Of a stretch of 64,000 nucleotides of DNA, positions 25,182 to 34,910 are shown piece by piece. The notes below the pieces were generated by a model, which was not told where the DNA came from, did no database searches, and saw nothing but the letters and a program-made list of their open reading frames with translations. A program made the translations under genes and the position numbers. Numbering within the stretch: the stretch's first letter is position 1; the number at the start of each line of letters is the position of its first letter. Source of the DNA: Atlantibacter sp032062175 (GTDB lineage: Bacteria > Pseudomonadota > Gammaproteobacteria > Enterobacterales > Enterobacteriaceae); NCBI RefSeq assembly GCF_032062175.1, contig NZ_DAMBQK010000013.1:52377-116376 (forward strand), in the 5' to 3' direction.

Positions 25182-27477
25182 GCGCAGGCCCCTGATATTT
25201 CTCCACCCACGCCAGGGCTGTGTTTCCCGCGCAGCCGTTAGCCAGTTGGGAGGTGGGAATATCTTTGGTCAGCACGTTAACCGCGCCGTGCTTACACAAG
25301 CCGCCCGCCTGCTTATCCAGATCCGGCCACGCCCCTTCATGCAGGCAGATCACGCCAGGCTTAATCCCGTCGTCCACTACCGCGCCCGCCAGCACCTGCC
25401 CACGACCGTTCCACACCCGCACCACATCGCCATCTGCGATGCCACGTGAGCGCGCGTCGTCCGGGTGCAGCGTCAACGGCTCGCGACCGGCCACTGCATA
25501 CTGCTCACGCAACCGCGCGTAGTTAAGCTGGCTGTGCAACCGGTGCGCGGGATGCGCAGAGAGAAGCTGCAACTGGCCCGGTTCGGCGTTGCCGTGCCAT
25601 TCGTCCGGTGCCAGCCAGCTCGGATGCCCCGGACAGTCGGCGTAGCCGTAATCGGCAATGCGCTGAGAGAAGATCTCAATTTTACCGCTCGGGGTTTTTA
25701 ACGGATTGGCCTGCGGATCGGCGCGAAACGCTGCAAAGCGAATGAATTCGGCGTTTTGCGGGCTTTCCGGCATTTCGATCAGTTGGTTCGCTTCCCAGAA
25801 TGCCTCAAACGGCGGCAGCGTCACCTGCTGGGCCGCGCCGCGCTGCTGCGCCATGGCATAAAATTCGGCCAGCCATTGCAGCTCGCTTTTGCCTTCGCTG
25901 AACCGCACGCCGCCGCCCAGTTCCCAGCGCTCGCTCAGCTCGGCGAACACGTCGAAATCATTGCGGGCCTCATACTGCGGGGCCACCACCTGCTTCATCG
26001 GCACCAGATGCTGGTTGCTGTAATCGCCGGTCATGGTGAGATCGTTGCGTTCAAACGAGGTGGTGATGGGCAGCACGATATCGGCGTGTTTCGCCGCCGC
26101 TGTCCAGAAGCATTCGGAAATCACCACCAGCTCCGGCGTCTGCCAGGCTTTAATCAGGCGGTTGGTGTCCTGATGGTGGGTGAAGTTGCCGCCGCCCGCC
26201 CACCAGATCATGCGGATATCCGGGAAGCGCCGCGCTTCGCCGTTATGCTGATAAACCTCGCCGGGGCGCTCCAGCGCTTCCACAATGCGCGCCACCGGGA
26301 TTTTCTCTACCGCGTCGGTGCCATTTTTCACCGACCCCTGCATCGAGCCGAGCACCGCTGCGCGGCGCGTCGGGTTGCCGCCGTTGGCGAAGTGATAAGA
26401 GAGGCCAAACCCGCCGCCCGGCGTGCCGATTTGCCCGAGCATTGCGGCCAGCGTTACCAGCATCCAGTGCTTCTGCTCACCGTATTGCTGGCGCTGCATT
26501 CCCCACCCCGACATCAGCATGGTGCGGCTCTGGCTGAACAACTGTGCCAGCTCGCGCAGCGTCTGCGCCGGTACGCCGCAAATCGGCGCGGCCCAGTCGG
26601 CGGTTTTCGCGACGCCGTCCTGCTCGCCCGCCAGGTAGGCCGCGAAGCGGTCAAACCCTTCGGTACAGCTATTCAGGAACGGCGCGTCGTGCCAGCCGTT
26701 TTCCAGCAGCGTATGGGCAATGCCCAGCATCATCGCCACGTCGGTGCCCATATGCGGGGCAATCCACTCCATACGGTCGCCAAAGAACTGCACGGTTTCT
26801 GAGCGCATCGGGTCAATGCAAATCAGCCGTTTGCCGCTGTTTTTCAGCGCTTCAAAATAGCCGATACCCTGTTCATCGCTGGCGTTCCAGGCGATTTTCA
26901 GCGTGTTGAGCGGGTTGGCGCTCCACATCACCACCACGTCGCTGTGTTCGAGGATCAGCGGCCAACTGGTTTGCTGCTGGTACACCTCATTACCACCCAC
27001 CACGTAGGGCATGATCACCTGCGCGGCACCGGTAGAGTAATCCCCGAGATGGCCGGTATAGCCCCCCGCCAGGCTCATGTAGCGCTGCAACAGGGTCGCG
27101 GCTTTGTGCAACACGCCGTTAGAGCGCCAGCCGTAGGAGCCGGCGAAAATCGCCGACGGGCCCCAGGTTTCGCGGATGCGGTGATGCTGCGCGTCAATCA
27201 GCGCCAGCGCCTGGTCCCAGCTGATGCGCACATAGTCGTCATCGCCGCGCACGCCTTCAGGGCTTTGCGGGTTCGCCAGAAAGCCTTTACGCGCCATCGG
27301 ATAGCGCACGCGAGTTTTGCTGTGCACCTGATCCGGCACAGCGGTTTGCAGCGAGTTGTGATGCGGCGTGTTAAGCGCGCTGCCGGAAGAAAGCACGGTT
27401 TGCCCGTCGGTTTCTACCCGCATCGGCCCCCAGTGGGCGGCGGTTAATATGGTTGTGGTTTGCGATGTAGTGGCCAA
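25144..27477 (-). CDS. bisC: Biotin sulfoxide reductase BisC
   Basis: 777 residues, the same as E. coli BisC. Molybdopterin-dependent oxidoreductase of the DMSO reductase family that reduces biotin-d-sulfoxide and also methionine-S-sulfoxide. No Tat signal is present (start MATTSQTTTILTAAHWGPM), consistent with a cytoplasmic enzyme. Molybdopterin-binding blocks include GSYGWRSNGVLHKA, VVMWSANPLNTLK, ICIDPMRSETV and the C-terminal GVICLHEGAWPD. The Ser ligand of this family lies in the GSYGWRS-containing region. Confidence 0.94.
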   Translation of the reverse strand: MATTSQTTTILTAAHWGPMRVETDGQTVLSSGSALNTPHHNSLQTAVPDQVHSKTRVRYPMARKGFLANPQSPEGVRGDDDYVRISWDQALALIDAQHHRIRETWGPSAIFAGSYGWRSNGVLHKAATLLQRYMSLAGGYTGHLGDYSTGAAQVIMPYVVGGNEVYQQQTSWPLILEHSDVVVMWSANPLNTLKIAWNASDEQGIGYFEALKNSGKRLICIDPMRSETVQFFGDRMEWIAPHMGTDVAMMLGIAHTLLENGWHDAPFLNSCTEGFDRFAAYLAGEQDGVAKTADWAAPICGVPAQTLRELAQLFSQSRTMLMSGWGMQRQQYGEQKHWMLVTLAAMLGQIGTPGGGFGLSYHFANGGNPTRRAAVLGSMQGSVKNGTDAVEKIPVARIVEALERPGEVYQHNGEARRFPDIRMIWWAGGGNFTHHQDTNRLIKAWQTPELVVISECFWTAAAKHADIVLPITTSFERNDLTMTGDYSNQHLVPMKQVVAPQYEARNDFDVFAELSERWELGGGVRFSEGKSELQWLAEFYAMAQQRGAAQQVTLPPFEAFWEANQLIEMPESPQNAEFIRFAAFRADPQANPLKTPSGKIEIFSQRIADYGYADCPGHPSWLAPDEWHGNAEPGQLQLLSAHPAHRLHSQLNYARLREQYAVAGREPLTLHPDDARSRGIADGDVVRVWNGRGQVLAGAVVDDGIKPGVICLHEGAWPDLDKQAGGLCKHGAVNVLTKDIPTSQLANGCAGNTALAWVEKYQGPALTVTAFDPPASA

Positions 27478-27643
27478 AGCAGCTCCTGGCGGTGTTTGCA
27501 GGTCAAAATCGGGGTTCTGACGACCCCATCGTTACTTTCGCTGACAAAATCAGACGACTTCCCAAAATTTTCTAACGATACACAGGTCATAATCAACCGC
27601 TACGCCCGGTTGTGGCAACGAAATAAATCATTGGGATTTGATA

Positions 27644-28306
27644 ATGAAAAAACGCGTAATGGTTCTTGCGGCTGTGATCAGCGGCGCACTGGCAGTTTCT
27701 GGCTGTACCACTAATCCTTATACCGGCGAGCGTGAAGCCGGTAGCTCCGGCATCGGCGCGGGGATCGGCACGTTAGTCGGCGCAGGCGTCGGCGCACTCT
27801 CTTCCTCGAAAAAAGATCGCGGCAAAGGCGCGCTGATTGGCGCAGCGGCCGGTGCGGCCCTGGGCGGCGGCGTCGGGTATTACATGGACGTGCAGGAAGC
27901 TAAACTGCGCGACAAAATGCAGGGAACTGGCGTCAGCGTGACGCGAAATGGCGATAACATCGTGCTGAACATGCCGAATAACGTCACCTTCGACAGCAAC
28001 CAGGCTAACCTGAAACCGGCGGGCGCAAACACCCTGACCGGCGTGGCAATGGTGCTGAAAGAGTACCCGAAAACCACCGTTAACGTACTCGGCTACACCG
28101 ACAGCACTGGCGGCAGCGACCTGAATATGCGTCTGTCACAGCAGCGTGCGGATTCAGTCGCCAGCGCGTTAATCACCCAGGGCGTGGCGGCAAACCGCAT
28201 CCAGACCCGCGGTATGGGCCCGGCGAACCCGATTGCCAGCAACGATACCGCAGAAGGGAAAGCGCAAAACCGCCGCGTAGAAATCACCCTGACTCCGATT
28301 CAGTAA
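27644..28306 (+). CDS. yiaD: OmpA-family lipoprotein YiaD
   Basis: 220 residues. A lipoprotein signal with lipobox ALAVSGC (Cys21) precedes a glycine-zipper segment (about 35-85; GIGAGIGTLVGAGVGAL, GAAAGAALGGGVGYY) and a C-terminal OmpA-like peptidoglycan-binding domain (about 105-215; TDSTGG, NMRLSQQRADSV, GKAQNRRVEI). In E. coli yiaD is a suppressor of bamD defects. The ATG at 27644 follows TTG at 27638, which I reject because of the E. coli start. Confidence 0.93.
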   Translation: MKKRVMVLAAVISGALAVSGCTTNPYTGEREAGSSGIGAGIGTLVGAGVGALSSSKKDRGKGALIGAAAGAALGGGVGYYMDVQEAKLRDKMQGTGVSVTRNGDNIVLNMPNNVTFDSNQANLKPAGANTLTGVAMVLKEYPKTTVNVLGYTDSTGGSDLNMRLSQQRADSVASALITQGVAANRIQTRGMGPANPIASNDTAEGKAQNRRVEITLTPIQ

Positions 28307-28419
28307 ACCGCTGCGCTGGCTGGCCCGGCGCAAAAAGTGTGATACTGTTGCCTCCCCCTTGCCTCCCTTCACGGGAGGCAAACAGGGATTGTCTGTAGCA
28401 CAACGGCACAGGGGCAGCG

Positions 28420-29439
28420 ATGACACGATCCACGGCGCGCGCAACCATCAGCGATGTAGCCAAAGCGGCGAAAACCGGTAAAACCAGCGTCTCACGTTAC
28501 TTAAACGGCGAAAAGCACCTGCTTTCCGACGACTTGCTGGCGCGTATCGAACAGGCTATCGCCACTCTCGATTATCATCCCAGCCAGATGGCGCGAGGGC
28601 TTAAGCGTGGCCGCACCCGGCTTATCGGGCTGATTATCGCCGATATCACTAACCCCTATTCAGTGAATGTGCTCAGCGGCATTGAAGCCGCCTGCCGCGA
28701 AAAAGGCTTTACGCCGCTGGTCTGTAACACCAATAACGAAGTGGATCAGGAGCTGCACTACCTGGATTTGCTGCGCAGTTATCAGGTGGAAGGCATTGTG
28801 GTGAACGCTGTAGGGATGCGCGAAGAAGGGTTAAACCGTCTGCAACAATCCTCGCTGCCGATGGTGCTGATTGACCGTAAAATCCCGGATTTCGCCTGCG
28901 ACGTGGTGGGATTAGACAACACCCAGGCCGCTACCACCGCAACCGAACACCTTATCGACCAGGGTTTTGAGGCGCTGCTGTTCCTGAGCGAACCGCTCGG
29001 CACCGTGAATACCCGCCGCGAGCGTTTACAGGCGTTTGAGCATACCGCCCAGCGCTACCCCGGCATTGTGGCGCAAAACGCTGAAATTCCGCTGCACGAA
29101 GCGGAAAAGCTCGATAACACGCTGCGCCAGTTTCACCAGACCTGGCGCGGGATGCGCAAAGCGGTGATTTCTGCCAACGGCGCACTGACGCTCCAGGTGG
29201 CCCGCTCCCTTAAGCGTATCGGCCTGCACTGGGGCAGCGATATCGGGCTGCTCGGTTTCGATGAGCTGGAATGGGCCGAACTGGCGGGCGTCGGCATTAC
29301 CACCCTGAAACAGCCGACCTGGCAGATCGGTTACGCCGCGCTGGAGCAGGTGGTGCGCCGCATTGAAGGCACCAGCGACACCGTGCGCGAACAGGTTTTC
29401 TCCGGCGAGCTTATCGTTCGCGGCTCCACGTCTCGTTAA
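28420..29439 (+). CDS. ptxS: LacI-family repressor of 2-ketogluconate genes (PtxS-like)
   Basis: 339 residues: LacI HTH at 9-30 (TISDVAKAAKTGKTSVSRYLNGE) with hinge LARGLKRG-type sequence, then a periplasmic-binding-like effector domain (about 65-335). It stands immediately upstream of kguEKT, as PtxS does in Pseudomonas, and a perfect palindrome of the PtxS type lies between it and kguE. PtxS responds to 2-ketogluconate. It is probably both the regulator and part of the insertion between yiaD and ghrB. Confidence 0.82.
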   Translation: MTRSTARATISDVAKAAKTGKTSVSRYLNGEKHLLSDDLLARIEQAIATLDYHPSQMARGLKRGRTRLIGLIIADITNPYSVNVLSGIEAACREKGFTPLVCNTNNEVDQELHYLDLLRSYQVEGIVVNAVGMREEGLNRLQQSSLPMVLIDRKIPDFACDVVGLDNTQAATTATEHLIDQGFEALLFLSEPLGTVNTRRERLQAFEHTAQRYPGIVAQNAEIPLHEAEKLDNTLRQFHQTWRGMRKAVISANGALTLQVARSLKRIGLHWGSDIGLLGFDELEWAELAGVGITTLKQPTWQIGYAALEQVVRRIEGTSDTVREQVFSGELIVRGSTSR

Positions 29440-29486
29440 TTTGCTTCGTGATGGCGATCATAAATTCGTCATGCCCGCCTTTTCTT

Positions 29487-29500
29487 TGGAACCGGTTCCA
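29487..29500. promoter_or_regulatory. PtxS-type operator palindrome
   Basis: TGGAACCGGTTCCA is a perfect 14-bp palindrome, 47 bases before kguE. Pseudomonas PtxS binds TGAAACCGGTTTCA; the core ACCGGT is shared and the central CpG is typical of LacI-family sites. Confidence 0.8.
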
Positions 29501-29547
29501 TCTAGCGTATTCCTTATCGATGAAAAAAACGTCGCTGAGGAATAACC

Positions 29548-30297
29548 ATGAAAAACGCGATTATTGTTGTCACCGCGGCCTACGGGAATTCACGCGTGAC
29601 TGCCCTGGGCGGCCAGCAGGCGCTATTGCCGATTATTGCCGCTGCGGGTGCAGACGGCGTGGAAATCCGGCGGGAATTACTGTCTGAACCGGAACTGAAT
29701 GCGCTCCCGACGCTTGCCGCCGCTATCGCGTCTCACCACCTCAAAGCCTGCTATTCCGCGCCCCAGGCGCTGTTTAATGACGATGGCACGCTTAATCCTA
29801 ACCTCCCCGCCCTGCTGGAAGAGGCGCAGATCCTGAATTCATGCTGGCTGAAACTGTCGCTGGGCAATTTCCAGGCGAATCAGGCTGCCGAACCGTTGCG
29901 CGAGCTGCTGGCGGATTCGCCGGTCGCGCTGGTGGTGGAAAACGATCAAACCGTGTACGGCAAGCTCGCGCCGATGCTGCGCTTCCAGGCCGCCGTGTCG
30001 GTGATGAACCTGCCGGTCACGCTGACCTTTGATATGGCCAACTGGCTGTGGGTCGGCGAATCACCGGAAGCGGCTGCCAGCAAACTGGCCCCGCTGGTCA
30101 GCTATGTCCATGTCAAAGCCGCTGAATCCCGCCATGCCCGCTTCCATGCGGTGGCGCTGGATGATGCCGAGCCGCGTTGGCTGGCGCTGCTGGGCCAGCT
30201 ACCGGGCGATGCGCCGCGTGGGATTGAATTCCCGCTGGAAGGCGACGATCTCACGGCGGTCACCCGTCATTACGTTAATTTGTTACGCGAGGTTTAA
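29548..30297 (+). CDS. kguE: KguE-like sugar phosphate isomerase/epimerase (TIM barrel)
   Basis: 249 residues of the xylose-isomerase-like TIM-barrel family: GADGVEIRRELLSE near residue 34, VVENDQTVYG (E…), LTFDMANWLWVGE and YVHVKAAE are metal- or substrate-site blocks of this fold. In Pseudomonas kguE is the first gene of the 2-ketogluconate operon and its exact reaction is not settled. It is followed after three bases by kguK, so coupled. Confidence 0.82.
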   Translation: MKNAIIVVTAAYGNSRVTALGGQQALLPIIAAAGADGVEIRRELLSEPELNALPTLAAAIASHHLKACYSAPQALFNDDGTLNPNLPALLEEAQILNSCWLKLSLGNFQANQAAEPLRELLADSPVALVVENDQTVYGKLAPMLRFQAAVSVMNLPVTLTFDMANWLWVGESPEAAASKLAPLVSYVHVKAAESRHARFHAVALDDAEPRWLALLGQLPGDAPRGIEFPLEGDDLTAVTRHYVNLLREV

Positions 30298-30300
30298 GCG

Positions 30301-31260
30301 ATGTCTGACTCTCTGGATATCATCACCGTTGGCGAAGCCATGGCGATGTTTGTCGCCACCGAAACCGGCCCGCTGGAAAACGTCGAACACTTCATTAAGC
30401 GCGTCGCAGGCGCGGAGCTTAACGTAGCGACGGGCCTGGCCCGCCTCGGTTTCAACGTTGGCTGGGTCAGCCGCGTCGGCAACGATTCTCATGGCCGCTA
30501 CGTTCTTGAATGCCTGAAACGTGAGGGCATCGATACCCGCGCCGTAACGATTGACGACCGCTATCCAACGGGTTTTCAACTGAAATCTAAAGCCGAAAAT
30601 GGAACCGATCCCATTGTGGAATATTTTCGCAAGGGCTCCGCTGCCAGCCATCTATCGGTAGAAGACGCTGGCTATATCGGCTTTAACTCAGCGCGCCATT
30701 TGCACCTGAGCGGCGTGGCGGCCGCCTTGTCCGAAACGTCACTGGCGTTGCTAAACCATGCGGCTTCGCTGTTCCGCAACCAGGGCAAAACGATTTCTTT
30801 CGACCCCAACCTGCGCCCGGTGCTGTGGAAAAGCGAAGCGCAAATGGTGGAACAGCTCAACAAGCTGGCGTTCCAGGCCAACTGGGTACTGCCGGGCATC
30901 AAAGAAGGCGAAATTCTTACCGGCTATCGCCAGCCCGACGCGATTGCCGACTTTTATCTCGACCACGGCGTACAGTGCGTGGCGATCAAAACCGGCGCGG
31001 ATGGCGCCTGGTTCAAAACGGCTCAGGGTGAGCAAGGGAGCGTGGACGCCTGCCGCGTTGAGCAGGTGGTGGACACCGTTGGCGCGGGAGACGGCTTTGC
31101 CGTCGGCGTGATCAGCGGCTTGCTGGATGGACTCTCGATTCGCGACGCGGTACGCCGGGGTAACACCATCGGCGCAATGGCGATTCAGGTGCAGGGGGAC
31201 AGCGAAGGCTTACCTGGCCGCGCCGAACTGGCCGAACGCGAACCGACGCTGTGTGCATAA
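30301..31260 (+). CDS. kguK: 2-ketogluconokinase (PfkB family)
   Basis: 319-residue PfkB carbohydrate kinase. Signature 1 is AGAELNVATGLARLG (37-50) and signature 2 DTVGAGDGFAVGV (258-270) contains the catalytic Asp264. It is KdgK-like, but operon context (PtxS, KguE, KguT, GhrB) points to 2-ketogluconate, giving 2-keto-6-phosphogluconate. The latter is reduced to 6-phosphogluconate by KguD/GhrB-type reductases. Confidence 0.85.
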   Translation: MSDSLDIITVGEAMAMFVATETGPLENVEHFIKRVAGAELNVATGLARLGFNVGWVSRVGNDSHGRYVLECLKREGIDTRAVTIDDRYPTGFQLKSKAENGTDPIVEYFRKGSAASHLSVEDAGYIGFNSARHLHLSGVAAALSETSLALLNHAASLFRNQGKTISFDPNLRPVLWKSEAQMVEQLNKLAFQANWVLPGIKEGEILTGYRQPDAIADFYLDHGVQCVAIKTGADGAWFKTAQGEQGSVDACRVEQVVDTVGAGDGFAVGVISGLLDGLSIRDAVRRGNTIGAMAIQVQGDSEGLPGRAELAEREPTLCA

Positions 31261-31303
31261 ATCATTTATCGGCCTTTTACCCTACGACTACAGAGAGATG
31301 CTT

Positions 31304-32584
31304 ATGAAAAGCCCAACGAATGCGCCAAAGCGCTGGCTGTATATCATGCCCATCATATTTATCACCTACAGCCTGGCCTATCTTGATCGCGCCAACTTCA
31401 GCTTTGCGTCTGCGGCTGGCATTAACGAGGATCTCGGCATCACCAAAGGCGTGTCATCGCTGCTGGGTGCGCTGTTTTTCCTCGGCTATTTCTTCTTCCA
31501 GATCCCCGGCGCGATGTACGCCCAACGCCGCAGCGTGCGCAAACTGATTTTCATCTGCCTGATCTTATGGGGCGGCTGCGCGTCGTTGACCGGGATGGTC
31601 AGCAATATTCCGATGCTGGCGGCAATCCGCTTTATCCTCGGGGTGGTGGAAGCGGCGGTGATGCCGGCGATGCTGATTTACATCAGTAATTGGTTCACCA
31701 AATCGGAACGCTCACGTGCCAATACCTTCCTGATCCTCGGTAACCCGGTGACGGTGCTGTGGATGTCAGTGGTCTCCGGCTACCTGATTCAGGCGTTCGG
31801 CTGGCGTGAAATGTTCATCATCGAAGGGGTCCCGGCAATTATCTGGGCCTTCTGCTGGTGGGTGCTGGTGAAAGACAAACCGAACCAGGTGAACTGGTTG
31901 GCGGAGAGCGAAAAAGCCGCCTTGCAGGCGCAGCTGGAAGAAGAACAAAAAGGCATTAAACCGGTACGCAATTACAGCGAAGCCTTCCGCTCGCGCAACG
32001 TAGTGTTGCTGTGTATGCAGTATTTCGCCTGGAGCATCGGCGTTTACGGCTTCGTACTGTGGCTGCCGTCGATTATCCGCAACGGCAGTGAAAACATGGG
32101 CATGGTGGAGGTGGGCTGGCTCTCTTCCGTACCGTATTTGGCCGCCACTATCGCGATGATCCTGGTTTCCTGGGCGTCAGACAAAATGCAGAACCGTAAA
32201 CTGTTCGTCTGGCCGCTGCTGCTAATTGGCGCGTTCGCCTTTATCGGCTCCTGGGCGGTTGGCGCAAACAACTTCTGGCTTTCCTACACCCTGCTGGTGA
32301 TCGCCGGGGCCGCGATGTACGCACCGTATGGCCCGTTCTTCGCGATTATCCCGGAAATGCTGCCGAAAAACGTGGCGGGCGGCGCAATGGCGCTGATCAA
32401 CAGTATGGGCGCGCTGGGGTCGTTCGTCGGCTCGTGGTTTGTGGGCTATCTCAACGGCGCAACCGGCAGCCCATCCGCTTCCTACATTTTTATGGGTGTG
32501 GCGCTTTTCGCCTCGGTGTGGCTTACTCTGATTGTTAAGCCTGCTAATCATCAAAAACTTCCGGCAGGCGCACGCCATGCTTAA
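31304..32584 (+). CDS. kguT: 2-ketogluconate MFS transporter
   Basis: 426 residues, 12 membrane segments, anion:cation symporter (ACS) branch of the major facilitator superfamily, with YLDRANFSFASAAGINEDLG near the N-terminus and GVVEAAVMPAMLIYISNWF. The long open frame starts upstream inside kguK, but GAGAG at 31293 is correctly spaced from the ATG at 31304. It imports 2-ketogluconate for KguK. A hairpin with T run follows (32590-32615). Confidence 0.85.
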   Translation: MKSPTNAPKRWLYIMPIIFITYSLAYLDRANFSFASAAGINEDLGITKGVSSLLGALFFLGYFFFQIPGAMYAQRRSVRKLIFICLILWGGCASLTGMVSNIPMLAAIRFILGVVEAAVMPAMLIYISNWFTKSERSRANTFLILGNPVTVLWMSVVSGYLIQAFGWREMFIIEGVPAIIWAFCWWVLVKDKPNQVNWLAESEKAALQAQLEEEQKGIKPVRNYSEAFRSRNVVLLCMQYFAWSIGVYGFVLWLPSIIRNGSENMGMVEVGWLSSVPYLAATIAMILVSWASDKMQNRKLFVWPLLLIGAFAFIGSWAVGANNFWLSYTLLVIAGAAMYAPYGPFFAIIPEMLPKNVAGGAMALINSMGALGSFVGSWFVGYLNGATGSPSASYIFMGVALFASVWLTLIVKPANHQKLPAGARHA

Positions 32585-32589
32585 AGGCA

Positions 32590-32615
32590 ACGGGCGGTGA
32601 CAGGCCGCCCGTTTT
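32590..32615 (+). terminator. Hairpin/terminator between kguT and ghrB
   Basis: 8-bp stem ACGGGCGG / CCGCCCGT with a 7-base loop and then TTT. It may end or attenuate the kgu transcript before ghrB. Confidence 0.65.
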
Positions 32616-32650
32616 GCCATCACATCCGACACGTTCCACGGAGAGAGTGA

Positions 32651-33628
32651 ATGAAGCCGTCTGTAATTCTCTATAAGTCCTTACCCGATGACCTGCTAAC
32701 CCGCCTGCAAAGCCACTTTGAGGTGACTGAACTCGACAGCATCAATGCGGAAAGCCAGGCGAAGCATGCTGAACTGTTCGCTAACGCGGTGGGCCTGCTG
32801 GGCTCCAGCCAGAACGTCGATGCCGCCCTGCTGGAAAAGATGCCGCAACTGCGCGCCGCCTCAACCATTTCGGTGGGCTACGACAACTTTGACGTCGACG
32901 CGTTAACCGCCCGCAAAGTGGCGCTGATGCACACCCCGACCGTTCTGACTGAAACCGTGGCTGATACCATGATGACGCTGGTATTAGCGACCGCGCGCCG
33001 CGCGGTGGAAGTGGCGGAGCGCGTTAAGAAAGGCGAATGGCAGAAAAGCATCGGACCAGACTGGTTTGGCATTGATGTGCACCATAAAACTATGGGCATT
33101 ATCGGCATGGGCCGCATTGGCCTGGCGCTGGCGCAGCGCGCGCACTTCGGGTTTTCTATGCCGATTCTGTACAACGCGCGCCGTCATCACAGCGAAGCCG
33201 AAGAGCGTTTTAACGCCCGCTACTGCGATATCGACACCCTGCTGGCGGAGTCTGATTTCGTTTGCCTGGTGCTGCCGTTGACCGATGAAACGCATCATCT
33301 GATCGGCGAGAAGCAGTTCAAAGCCATGAAATCTTCCGCCGTGTTTATCAACGCCGGTCGTGGCCCGGTGGTGGATGAACAAGCCCTGATCGCGGCGCTG
33401 AAAGCCGGCGAGATCCACGCCGCAGGCCTGGACGTGTTCGAACAGGAACCGCTGCCTGTGGAGTCCGAGTTGCTGACGCTGCCGAACGTGGTGGCGCTAC
33501 CGCATATCGGTTCCGCCACCCATGAAACCCGCTATAACATGGCGGCCTGCGCAGTGGATAACCTGATCGACGCGTTAAATGGCAAGGTCGAAAAGAACTG
33601 CGTTAACCCGCAGGTGCTTAACGGCTAA
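32651..33628 (+). CDS. ghrB: Glyoxylate/hydroxypyruvate/2-ketogluconate reductase GhrB
   Basis: 325-residue D-2-hydroxyacid dehydrogenase, near-identical to E. coli GhrB (TkrA). The NAD(P) motif is GIIGMGRIGLALAQRA, the catalytic region FINAGRGPVVDE (Arg) and PHIGSATHETR (His). It reduces glyoxylate, hydroxypyruvate and 2-keto-D-gluconate with NADPH. In E. coli it directly follows yiaD; here the kgu genes are placed in front of it, giving it the position of kguD in the Pseudomonas operon. GAGAG precedes the ATG. Confidence 0.94.
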   Translation: MKPSVILYKSLPDDLLTRLQSHFEVTELDSINAESQAKHAELFANAVGLLGSSQNVDAALLEKMPQLRAASTISVGYDNFDVDALTARKVALMHTPTVLTETVADTMMTLVLATARRAVEVAERVKKGEWQKSIGPDWFGIDVHHKTMGIIGMGRIGLALAQRAHFGFSMPILYNARRHHSEAEERFNARYCDIDTLLAESDFVCLVLPLTDETHHLIGEKQFKAMKSSAVFINAGRGPVVDEQALIAALKAGEIHAAGLDVFEQEPLPVESELLTLPNVVALPHIGSATHETRYNMAACAVDNLIDALNGKVEKNCVNPQVLNG

Positions 33629-33635
33629 TCGTGTT

Positions 33636-34832
33636 TTAGCCGCTTTCCACTTCGGTTGAGAGCGGCTGAACGCGCGGCGACGGGCACAGAAAACTGGCCC
33701 ACAGCGTCAACAGCCCGTACAGCGCCACCGGCAGTAAAAAGCTATACCGCAGCGTCACCCCGTCAATCAACACGCCCTGCAACCACGGCAGCACCGCGCC
33801 GCCTATTCCTGCCATAATCGCCAGCGCCGACGCCAGCCCGGCCTGATCCCTTGCGTCTTTCAACAACTGGCTAAAAATCACCGGGTAGAGAATGGCGTTC
33901 GCTAAGCCGGTTATCAGCAACAAATAGCCGCCGTGGGCGTTATTGAGGATCACTGCCGCCAGCACCAGCAGCATGGCGCTACAGGTCATGCACAGTGTCG
34001 CCATCCGCACGCTGATACGATGTGCCAGGCCGCTAAACACGAAGCGTCCGACCAACGCCCCGCCCCAGTAAATCGCCATCAACGACATCGCCTGGTCGAT
34101 GCGCTTACCGCCGGTTTGTACCCACCAATTGGCGGTACTGGTCGCCAGCGACACCTCAACGCCCACGTAAATGAACAATGCCAGGATATGAAAAACCATC
34201 CGCTTGCGCTGAAACAGCGCGCGGAAACTCGGCGTCGCCACGCGCACCGTGACATCGGGCAAGCGGCTGGCTTTGCCCAGCACGATAATCAGTCCCGCAA
34301 ACAGCGCCAGCGCCGCCCAAAGCCAGCGCAGCGGCTCCTGATGCAGCGTGCTGTTAAGCGGGAAGTTCGCCAGCAGGACGGCGACGGCTAACGGCGCAAG
34401 CGTGGTGCCGAGCGAATTGAGCGCCGAGGCCAGCGACAGTTGGCTGACCTGGCGTTCCGGCCCGCTGACCGCCGCCAGATAGGGGTTAGTCACCACCTGT
34501 AACGCCGCGACGCCTGATGCCATCACAAATACCGCGCACTGGCTCAGGCGAAACTGATAAATCGCCAGGCCGAACGCCAGTAATACCGCCCCCGCCGCCG
34601 TTAACAGTAACGCGCTATACAGCATGCGCCGATAGCCCATCCGGGATAACAGCCATCCGCAGGGTAAACAGGTCAAAAACGGCGCCAGGTAAAACAGCGT
34701 GTTCATGCTGATGGCCTGTTGCCAGGTTAACTGGAAATAATCTAAAAAATAGAGCGGTAAGGTACTATTGATTGCGGTTATGGTTCCCCATAAAAAGAAA
34801 ACCAGAATTAACACCCCTGTCGTCTTCGCCAT
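33636..34832 (-). CDS. FHS-family (FucP-like) sugar MFS transporter
   Basis: 398 residues with 12 membrane segments. The FucP/FHS fingerprint VVTNPYLAAVSGPER…LASALNSLGTTLAP is visible near residues 113-142. FHS members are proton symporters for fucose, glucose or galactose; the substrate is not predictable. It converges on ghrB (7-base gap) and is divergent from the RpiR-type regulator, so it may be controlled by it. Confidence 0.85.
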   Translation of the reverse strand: MAKTTGVLILVFFLWGTITAINSTLPLYFLDYFQLTWQQAISMNTLFYLAPFLTCLPCGWLLSRMGYRRMLYSALLLTAAGAVLLAFGLAIYQFRLSQCAVFVMASGVAALQVVTNPYLAAVSGPERQVSQLSLASALNSLGTTLAPLAVAVLLANFPLNSTLHQEPLRWLWAALALFAGLIIVLGKASRLPDVTVRVATPSFRALFQRKRMVFHILALFIYVGVEVSLATSTANWWVQTGGKRIDQAMSLMAIYWGGALVGRFVFSGLAHRISVRMATLCMTCSAMLLVLAAVILNNAHGGYLLLITGLANAILYPVIFSQLLKDARDQAGLASALAIMAGIGGAVLPWLQGVLIDGVTLRYSFLLPVALYGLLTLWASFLCPSPRVQPLSTEVESG

Positions 34833-34910
34833 GTGAGGTTATTTCCTTTAAGCGTTATGCCTCGCCGCCCCGTATTGTGATAAAGTTTTGAGGATTATCG
34901 GGAGCGCCTA

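Noticed and set aside
33637..33667. Hairpin AGCCGCT…AGCGGCT near the end of the FHS gene
   Set aside because: It lies inside the coding sequence and has no T run, so I do not call it a terminator.
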